Both the position numbers and the translations under genes were made by a program. From Pseudomonadota bacterium (GTDB taxonomy: Bacteria; Pseudomonadota; Alphaproteobacteria; Rhizobiales; Hyphomicrobiaceae): a DNA stretch of 32,073 nucleotides. Positions 23,011 through 32,073 of the stretch are shown one piece after another. The stretch covers positions 1-32,073 of the forward strand of contig JAEXXM010000074.1 of assembly GCA_023405815.1 (NCBI GenBank). Reading direction: 5' to 3'. Below the pieces are notes generated by a model that worked only from the letters and a program-made list of their open reading frames with translations, searched no databases and was not told the origin of the DNA. Positions within the stretch are counted from its first letter, which is position 1, and each line of letters starts with the position of its first letter.

Positions 23011-23910
23011 ATGCCTGCCCTCGACGGCCCCTTTATCCCAGCGGAGCTGCTACCGCCCTACGTTGTGAGCGCTCCCGTGGCTCCGGTAGCACCGTTCGTC
23101 CTTTGCTCGCCCCACTCCGGACGCACCTATCCTGAGAGCTTCGTCGAGCTGTCGCGCCTGAGCCCGCTCTCATTGCGCAAGTCGGAAGACTGCTTCGTCG
23201 ACGATCTGTTTGCGCCGGTCGCCGCAATCGGCGTGCCGCTCATCGCCGCGCGATTTCCCCGCGCCTTCCTCGATGTGAACCGCGAGCCCTACGAGCTCGA
23301 CCCCGAGTTGTTCCAAGAGCCGCTCCCAGACTTCGCCAACACCCAGTCGGTGCGCGTTGCCGGCGGTCTCGGCACCATCGCTCGCATCGTTGCGGACGGC
23401 GAGGAGATCTACCGTGGCAAGCTGCCGCTCGCCGCCGGCCTCGCGCGAGTCCAGCATCTCTACGTCCCCTTCCACGCCGCGCTGCGCGATCTCATCGAGA
23501 TGACGCGCCGCCGCTTCGGCTACGCCATCCTCATCGATTGCCATTCGATGCCGTCGGCATCGATGGCGCCATCCGGCGGTCCGCGCCCCGACATCGTGCT
23601 CGGCGATCGCTTCGGCGCCTCGGCCGACAGCCGGATCACCCGGTACCTCAAGGACGCGCTTTCGGCGCTCGACTACGAGGTGCATATGAACCGCCCCTAC
23701 GCCGGCGGCTACATCACCGAGCACTACGGCCGCCCCGCGCGCGACGTCCACGCCGTGCAGATCGAATTGAACCGGGGGCTCTATCTCGACGAGGTGGCGC
23801 TGAGGCCCACGGCGGGCTTCGCCGAGCTGCAGCGCGATCTCGTCGGCTTGGCCGCCCCGTTGTTCAACGACCTGCCGGCACTGCTGGAGCACCGTGCAGC
23901 CGCCGAGTGA
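23011..23910 (+). CDS. N-formylglutamate amidohydrolase (HutG-like, second paralogue)
   Basis: This 299-residue enzyme belongs to the classical N-formylglutamate amidohydrolase branch, which releases formate and glutamate in the last step of some histidine degradation routes. Landmarks are CSPHSGRTYP near residue 32, RFPRAFLDVNREPYELDPE, LIDCHSMPS, MNRPYAGGYITEHYGRP and the final QIELNRGLYLDE. His and Glu residues in these blocks are the likely metal ligands. The ATG at 23011 has a purine-rich but distant ribosome binding site. No other hut genes are present, so a role in histidine catabolism is not shown; a housekeeping role next to cpdR is just as possible. Confidence 0.9.
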   Translation: MPALDGPFIPAELLPPYVVSAPVAPVAPFVLCSPHSGRTYPESFVELSRLSPLSLRKSEDCFVDDLFAPVAAIGVPLIAARFPRAFLDVNREPYELDPELFQEPLPDFANTQSVRVAGGLGTIARIVADGEEIYRGKLPLAAGLARVQHLYVPFHAALRDLIEMTRRRFGYAILIDCHSMPSASMAPSGGPRPDIVLGDRFGASADSRITRYLKDALSALDYEVHMNRPYAGGYITEHYGRPARDVHAVQIELNRGLYLDEVALRPTAGFAELQRDLVGLAAPLFNDLPALLEHRAAAE

Positions 23911-24117
23911 TAGGGCCCGCAGTCGCAGCGCTGCTAAGCTATGCAAAACAATCATGCTGCGGCGCACAATTCTTCGCGCAGAGGACGTCCGCAAGCCGCG
24001 GACACCACCTCCGATGCCGCCACGAGGAGGCGCCGTGCAAAATCCGGATGGGAGTCGACGGTAGCGCGCTCACTCTTGTCGAGCCTGGGAAATGGGGCTG
24101 ATTGGAGCGCAGGCAAG
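23911..24117. other. Gap between the amidohydrolase and the sRNA pair
   Basis: Only shadow frames occur here. No terminator with a T-run follows the amidohydrolase on the plus strand. Confidence 0.4.
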
Positions 24118-24209
24118 AAAAAAGGGCCGTCCGGGTCTCGAACGGCCCAAGTCTAGGGAGGAAACGCCCAAGGAGGGCTACGACAAACGAGCCGGGCTCG
24201 TGATGTCGC
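24118..24209 (-). ncRNA. suhB/mmgR (alpha-r8)-type sRNA, copy 1
   Basis: On the minus strand the RNA would begin near 24209. It contains a small GCCC/GGGC hairpin and the single-stranded CU-rich block GTTTCCTCCCTAGACTTG, and it ends with a GC hairpin (24124-24148) followed by six T (24118-24123). This arrangement is that of the suhB RNA motif, known in Sinorhizobium as the trans-acting sRNA MmgR. The CCUCCC core is complementary to Shine-Dalgarno sequences, implying translational repression of target mRNAs. A 35-base block (24138-24172) is identical to copy 2. Boundaries at the 5' end are inferred from a promoter. Confidence 0.8.
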
Positions 24210-24216
24210 ATCGCAA

Positions 24217-24245
24217 AAGTTACTGGTGCGACGCAGCATAATCAA
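24217..24245 (-). promoter_or_regulatory. Promoter of sRNA copy 1
   Basis: On the minus strand TTGATT (24240-24245) and TAACTT (24217-24222) are 17 bases apart, placing transcription start near 24209. The same TTGAT-type -35 with 17-base spacing precedes copy 2. Confidence 0.45.
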
Positions 24246-24308
24246 ATGCATTTTTTGCAGAGCTGCCCTGCCGAAATCAGGGGCTCATGCAATTCCAGCC
24301 CAAACACG

Positions 24309-24400
24309 AAAAAAGGCCGTTCGAGGTCGAACGGCCCAAGTCTAGGGAGGAAACGCCCAAGTGGGCTAACGATGAGCTGGAGCGACCAGCGCCACCGCGC
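24309..24400 (-). ncRNA. suhB/mmgR (alpha-r8)-type sRNA, copy 2
   Basis: This is a second copy of the same sRNA, about 190 bases upstream (in its own transcription sense) of copy 1. The terminator hairpin GGCCGTTC/GAACGGCC (24315-24336) is followed by six T (24309-24314). The CU-rich block is identical to copy 1 (35 identical bases, 24327-24361), whereas the 5' parts have diverged. That pattern suggests selection on the target-binding loop and terminator. The gene downstream on the opposite strand is a suhB/hisN-type phosphatase, the context after which the motif was named. Confidence 0.82.
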
Positions 24401-24407
24401 AATTCGA

Positions 24408-24436
24408 GATATGACCCTGTTCGTGCCTGCTATCAA
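24408..24436 (-). promoter_or_regulatory. Promoter of sRNA copy 2
   Basis: On the minus strand TTGATA (24431-24436) and CATATC (24408-24413) are 17 bases apart, placing the start near 24400, about 90 bases before the terminator end. Confidence 0.45.
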
Positions 24437-24605
24437 CCAACCAGCGTCAGTTGGCCTCGCATTGCGGGTATGATGTCGCTGGTAGGCAACACTTATTGAA
24501 TGCTTGCCACATTCGTGAAAGATGCGCACTACAACGCACAAAACAAATCGCCGTCGTTGCGGCAGTTGTACTCAAAGTTAACCTTGTCCGGGCGGATGAA
24601 ATACT

Positions 24606-25415
24606 GTGGCACAACAGACGCAACCAAACCTGCAGGACCTCATAGATTTCGCCCATACGCTCGCCGACGCCTCGGGGGAAGCCATCCGGCCCTATTTCCG
24701 GGCCCCGATCGAGGTCAACAACAAGGACGGCAACCAGGGCTTCGACCCCGTGACAGCCGCTGACGAGGGCGCCGAGCGCGTCATCGCCGCCGCCGTCGCT
24801 GCACGCTGGCCCGATCACGGCTTCGTCGGCGAGGAGCACGGAGCAACGCTGCCCGACGCCCGGCTCCGCTGGGTTGTGGACCCCATCGATGGCACCCGTG
24901 CTTTCATCATGGGCTGGCCGATGTGGGGCACGCTCATCGGATTGCTCGACCGCGGCAAACCGGTCCTCGGCCTCATGGACCAGCCCTTCACCCGCGAGCG
25001 GTTCTGGTCCGGCAAGGATGCGGCCTATATGCGCGCGGCCCAAAGCGCCGAGCCGGTGCGGATCAAGACGCGCCCGTGCCCCTCGCTCGCCGACGCGGTC
25101 CTCTCGACGACACACCCCGACCTCTTCGGCACCGTCGGCGAGACCGATGCCTTCGCCCGCCTCAAGGCGAGGGTGCGCATGACGCGCTACGGCGGCGACT
25201 GCTACGGCTACTGCCTCCTGGCTGCGGGTTTCGGCGATCTCATCGTCGAGTCTGGCCTCAAACCCTACGACGTGGTCGCCCTGATACCGATCATCGAGAA
25301 GGCCGGCGGACGCATCACGACCTGGGAAGGCAAGCCGGCGACGGAGGGCGGCCGCATCGTCGCCGCCGGTGATCCCCGACTGCACGAGGAAGCGCTGAAG
25401 ATCCTCGCCGGCTGA
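24606..25415 (+). CDS. hisN: Inositol-monophosphatase family phosphatase (histidinol-phosphatase type)
   Basis: The 269-residue protein is a Mg-dependent phosphatase of the inositol monophosphatase (SuhB/HisN) family. Metal-site motifs are DPVTAADEGAERVI (47-60), VGEEHG (74-79), WVVDPIDGTRAFI (89-101) and LKPYDVVALIPIIEKAGG (218-235). The last motif resembles the histidinol-phosphatase (HisN) branch that completes histidine synthesis, although SuhB-like activity is also possible. The start is GTG 24606; no strong ribosome binding site precedes it. It diverges from the tandem sRNA genes. Confidence 0.88.
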   Translation: MAQQTQPNLQDLIDFAHTLADASGEAIRPYFRAPIEVNNKDGNQGFDPVTAADEGAERVIAAAVAARWPDHGFVGEEHGATLPDARLRWVVDPIDGTRAFIMGWPMWGTLIGLLDRGKPVLGLMDQPFTRERFWSGKDAAYMRAAQSAEPVRIKTRPCPSLADAVLSTTHPDLFGTVGETDAFARLKARVRMTRYGGDCYGYCLLAAGFGDLIVESGLKPYDVVALIPIIEKAGGRITTWEGKPATEGGRIVAAGDPRLHEEALKILAG

Positions 25416-25428
25416 ACGTCGAACCGAC

Positions 25429-26388
25429 TCAAGCGACCTTCATCTCGACGCCCAGATAGGCATCGAACGCGGCCCAGAAGCGCGTGCGCACGGCGTCGTT
25501 CTCTTGCAGGATCTCATGCTGTGAGCCCGGCATCAGGATGCAGGACGACACCTTCGCGCGCACGGCAAAGTCCTCCACGGCGCGCGTCGACACGACGCTG
25601 TCGGTGCCGGCTGCGAACATCAAGAGCGGAATATTGATCCGCGACGGGAAATCCGCCGTGCCGATTGTGCTGCACGACCTCAGAGCGCTCCTCAGCCAGC
25701 CGATCGTCGGCGAGGCGATGCCCAGCGACGGCGCCAGCTCCAGAACCGACTTGGTGCGCTGCCAGCGCTCCTGGTCCGAGGTCAGCACGTTGCCCTCGAA
25801 CTTCCGCATCGCATAGAGCTCGTCCGACCCGCCGACGACATAGGATGTCGACATGCCGAGCAGGGAGGCCACCTCGGCATAGACCCTCGCGCGCGGGGCA
25901 GTTGTCCCCAGGGCCACCTCCGAGACGCCAATCATCGGCGCCGTGAGGACGAGGCGCTCGAACCATAGCCCGGGCATGGTGGCGTTGCGCAGGAGGATGT
26001 TGCCGCCCATGGAATGCCCCAGCCCGATGAACGGCGGCGGACAGTCCGGCAGCACGATGTCCTTCATGAACCGGATCAGGTCGCGGTCGTACTCCCAGAA
26101 CCCGCGCACGTGCCCTTTGCGCGGGTTCGCCAGCATGCGCTGCGAGCCGCCTTGCCCGCGCCAGTCCATCGTGGCGACGGCAAAGCCGCGGCGGCGCAGA
26201 TCGGCGATGACCTCGAAGTACTTCTCGATGAATTCGGCACGCCCCTGCAGCAGGCACACGGTGCCGCGACGCGGCAGCCGCGTAGCGTCCCAGCGCGCAA
26301 AGCGCAGTTCCGCCCCGTCATAGCCGCTGAACGATCCGACAGTCCCCCCGCTCGGAACTGGATTCTTTGCGAGCGCTATGAGCTGCAA
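25429..26388 (-). CDS. Alpha/beta hydrolase, lysophospholipase-like (TTG start)
   Basis: This 319-residue serine hydrolase of the PldB/monoacylglycerol-lipase group has nucleophile motif GHSMGGN (Ser126), an oxyanion region LLQGRAEFIEKY, MDWRGQGGSQR, Asp in AAGTDSVVS and His in GSQHEIL. The RGQG-S block is usual for enzymes that hydrolyse lysophospholipids or monoacylglycerols. The start is TTG 26388 because AGGGAGG is 5 bases upstream, far better than the GTG at 26451. No signal peptide is evident, so it is probably cytoplasmic or peripheral. The substrate is inferred from family only. Confidence 0.87.
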   Translation of the reverse strand: MQLIALAKNPVPSGGTVGSFSGYDGAELRFARWDATRLPRRGTVCLLQGRAEFIEKYFEVIADLRRRGFAVATMDWRGQGGSQRMLANPRKGHVRGFWEYDRDLIRFMKDIVLPDCPPPFIGLGHSMGGNILLRNATMPGLWFERLVLTAPMIGVSEVALGTTAPRARVYAEVASLLGMSTSYVVGGSDELYAMRKFEGNVLTSDQERWQRTKSVLELAPSLGIASPTIGWLRSALRSCSTIGTADFPSRINIPLLMFAAGTDSVVSTRAVEDFAVRAKVSSCILMPGSQHEILQENDAVRTRFWAAFDAYLGVEMKVA

Positions 26389-26478
26389 TCGCGCCTCCCT
26401 GGGCCTGGCCGACTCTTCGCCATCATACAGACGGCGAAGAGCGGCGGCCACGATGGCGCTTTGCGGGTTCAGATCAGG

Positions 26479-26913
26479 TCAATACGGCGCCCAGTGGCGG
26501 CGCGGCCCGAGCGCATAGGGGCCCCAGCGACGCGCGTGGAGCGGCTTGGCGTCGACGATCTCACCCGTGCAGCGGTCGATCGTGAGATCGAACAGCCGCC
26601 CCCGACCGCGCCGCGCCTTGACCAGCACGACATCCTCGCGCGGCTCGAGCGCGTGGAAATCATACCAGCCCGCGTCGCGCAGACGGTCGCGCGCCTCTTC
26701 GCGCGGAATGCACCCGCGTTCGGCATAGCGCGGAGGATAAGGCGGCTCGAAGTCGTCCGGCACGTCGGCGTAGCGGTCGCGCAACGGCGGAGGGCCTTCG
26801 CCGTAGGTGTCGTAGGGAGGCTCGTAGAGGTCGGCGGCGACGGCGGGGAGCGCGGACAGGAAAATGGACACGGCAAGCGCAGAAGCCGCGGCGAGACGGG
26901 CATACGCTGGCAT
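26479..26913 (-). CDS. Exported protein with PepSY-like C-terminus
   Basis: The 144-residue product has a clear signal peptide (MPAYARLAAASALAVSIFLS then ALPAVAA before DLYEPP). A Pro/Tyr/Asp-rich linker follows, then a small domain: CIPREEARDRLRDAGWYDFH, VVLVKARRGRGRLFDLTIDR and CTGEIVDAKPL. That ending resembles PepSY-like units found in alphaproteobacterial periplasmic proteins; the two Cys may pair. AAGGAG is 6 bases before the ATG. It ends about 90 bases before the hydrolase gene on the same strand. Specific role unknown. Confidence 0.8.
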   Translation of the reverse strand: MPAYARLAAASALAVSIFLSALPAVAADLYEPPYDTYGEGPPPLRDRYADVPDDFEPPYPPRYAERGCIPREEARDRLRDAGWYDFHALEPREDVVLVKARRGRGRLFDLTIDRCTGEIVDAKPLHARRWGPYALGPRRHWAPY

Positions 26914-27071
26914 GTGAAACTCCTTGGAACGGGATTTGTTGCGGCTGCTTCCCAAAGCGCTGCGAGGGTGAGCCTCGCCACATGAACCGGACCTGAAGGA
27001 GGCCCGGTTTATCGTTGCATGAAAGCAACTTGCGAACGCGGTTCGCTCGCCTGCCCTTCCGCGCCGTCCGC

Positions 27072-27099
27072 CTTGAACACCCCCGAAGCCCACCTAAAT
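27072..27099 (+). promoter_or_regulatory. Heat-shock-type promoter of hsp20
   Basis: CTTGAA (27072-27077) and CTAAAT (27094-27099) are 16 bases apart. A start near 27106 would begin the RNA exactly at the first leader hairpin. The CTTGAA -35 fits RpoH-type as well as sigma-70 promoters. Confidence 0.5.
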
Positions 27100-27106
27100 A
27101 GACTTC

Positions 27107-27197
27107 TGCGCACGCCCCTCGGGGGTGCGCATCACACTGGTCGCCTGGCCGTTTCTGGCAGGCGCACATCATGTCGCTCAATCTTGGAGGATATGTC
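27107..27197 (+). promoter_or_regulatory. ROSE-like RNA thermometer in the hsp20 leader
   Basis: Three hairpins follow one another. The first pairs TGCGCAC with GTGCGCA (27107-27131). The second pairs CGCCTG with CAGGCG (27142-27164). The third, 27171-27194, pairs AUGUC-(G)-CUC with GAGGAUAU around a 7-base loop, leaving G27176 bulged opposite the Shine-Dalgarno GGAGGA (27186-27191). UCGCU against AGGA is the UYGCU-bulged-G element that defines ROSE thermometers. On heating the stem would open and expose the ribosome binding site 7 bases before ATG 27198. Confidence 0.82.
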
Positions 27198-27644
27198 ATG
27201 CGACAGTTCGATTTTGCCCCCCTCTACCGTTCGACGGTCGGCTTCGATCGTCTCGCTCAGCTGCTCGACAGTGTCGGCGGCATCGATAGCGACGCGTACC
27301 CGCCCTACAACATCGAGCGCCTGGGCGAGAACAAGTACCGCATCACCATGGCGGTCGCCGGTTTCACCCAGGACGAGTTCAAGATCGAGGTCAAAGAACA
27401 GACCTTGGTCGTTTCCGGTCACAAGAAGCCGGAGGAGAAGGAGCGCGTGTTCCTGCACCGCGGCATCGCCGCCCGCGCCTTCGAGCGCCGCTTCCAGCTC
27501 GCCGACCATGTCGAGGTCGAGGGCGCCGACTTCCAGGATGGCCTCCTGCACATCGACCTCGTCCGCAACCTGCCCGAGCGGATGAAGCCACGCATCATCT
27601 CGATTGGCGCAACCGGCCAGAAGCAGATCGAGGCGACTGCGTAA
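27198..27644 (+). CDS. hsp20: Small heat shock protein (Hsp20/IbpA type)
   Basis: The 148-residue holdase chaperone binds unfolding proteins under heat stress. The N-terminus MRQFDFAPLYRSTVGFDRLA is typical of rhizobial class A IbpA-like proteins. The alpha-crystallin domain runs from about residue 35 (YPPYNIERLGENKYRITMAV) through LVVSGHKKPEEKERVFLHRG to the end strand, and RIISIG supplies the C-terminal I-x-I contact. GGAGG is 7 bases before the ATG. An upstream in-frame ATG at 27171 is part of the thermometer stem and would defeat it, so 27198 is preferred. Confidence 0.95.
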   Translation: MRQFDFAPLYRSTVGFDRLAQLLDSVGGIDSDAYPPYNIERLGENKYRITMAVAGFTQDEFKIEVKEQTLVVSGHKKPEEKERVFLHRGIAARAFERRFQLADHVEVEGADFQDGLLHIDLVRNLPERMKPRIISIGATGQKQIEATA

Positions 27645-27672
27645 ACGCCGATTTTCGGTAAACCATCTGCGA

Positions 27673-27705
27673 GGCGGTCGCCGCAGCACGCGGCGGCCGC
27701 CTTTT
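27673..27705 (+). terminator. Rho-independent terminator after hsp20
   Basis: A 12-base-pair stem with one T-G pair (27673-27684 with 27690-27701) and loop AGCAC is followed by TTTT (27702-27705), 28 bases after the hsp20 stop. Confidence 0.8.
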
Positions 27706-28084
27706 CCGTGTGCCCCAGGCCGGCCGGAGAAGCGCTCGCTGCTATTGTGCCCGCAGCAGAAATCTGCGAAGCTCGCCTGAAAGGTCAGTACTCCTGTCCT
27801 TTATGGATTGCGACAGCGGATGGGCCGGGGGGCCTCGGCGGTCGTTGCCATAGATGGCCAGGAGCGAGCGAGGTGTTCGAGAAGTGCAGCCCGTCGGGCC
27901 CCTGCCGAGCGTGCAGCAGGCCGGATGCGGCGCCGGGGCAGCATCCCCCGCAATACCGTTCCGCTTCGTTCTGACGTTCTTGACTAACGCCGCCTGAGGT
28001 CGATCAATCGAGCTTTCGCGGCTCACCGATCTGTCCGCTTTTGAGTAGTGCAAGCTGCAGCGCCCCCGCATCGAGGTCGCAGTA
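27706..28084. other. gltB upstream region (379 bases)
   Basis: No convincing gene on either strand. TTGACT at 27980-27985 could be a -35, but the matching -10 (ATCAAT, 28003-28008) is weak. GAGGT (28073-28077) is the gltB ribosome binding site. Confidence 0.45.

Positions 28085-32073
<3,989 letters not shown>

Noticed and set aside
24118..24361. Direct repeats upstream of hisN as a plus-strand riboswitch or a CRISPR array
   Set aside because: Only two copies, 190 bases apart. T-runs and terminator polarity exist only on the minus strand, so they are sRNA genes.

Overview
The window is about 32 kb of GC-rich chromosome with dense, ordinary bacterial gene packing and no phage, transposon or CRISPR content. 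The gene set points to an alphaproteobacterium of the Rhizobiales/Hyphomicrobiales, perhaps a methylotroph-like relative of Hyphomicrobium: TrcR (DUF1013), a GapR-type protein, CpdR, DUF1036 next to pyruvate kinase, DUF1244, suhB/mmgR-type sRNAs, a ROSE-type RNA thermometer and a pqqA-like peptide gene. The assignment rests on gene content, not on a database match.

Layout. 1-2 kb: end of alanine dehydrogenase, a membrane-anchored alpha/beta hydrolase, and rpsU (S21) from a TTG start. 2-4.4 kb: purE-purK with two small divergent YdcH/DUF465 coiled-coil proteins. 4.5-7.3 kb: an acyl-CoA synthetase, a 27-residue membrane peptide gene, and trcR. 7.5-13.3 kb: a forward run of MaoC hydratase, ribF, ileS-lspA (4-base overlap) and a lipoprotein gene. 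13.4-13.6 kb: a 29-residue PqqA-like peptide gene with its own ribosome binding site and strong terminator, but no pqqB-E in view. 13.6-17.0 kb: small proteins of unknown function around a bactofilin. 17.0-21.1 kb: gapR-like gene, then the block DUF1244 / N-formylglutamate amidohydrolase (minus) diverging from DUF1036 / pyk (plus), each pair joined by a 4-base overlap. 21.2-23.9 kb: TPR protein, L36, tRNA-Val(GAC), cpdR and a second N-formylglutamate amidohydrolase. 23.9-26.9 kb: two tandem copies of a CU-rich sRNA, a hisN/suhB-type phosphatase, a lysophospholipase-like hydrolase and a secreted protein. 27.0-27.7 kb: heat-shock gene hsp20 behind a ROSE-like leader. 28.1 kb to the end: the first 1329 codons of gltB.

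The most notable signals are non-coding. They are the ROSE-like thermometer at the hsp20 start, the tandem sRNA pair upstream of hisN, the solitary pqqA unit, and three intergenic copies of a paired-hairpin repeat (near 8.95, 17.5 and 21.1 kb), two of which are made of the same two half-types in opposite order. I did not find a clearly new multi-gene system; most of the window is conserved core genome.
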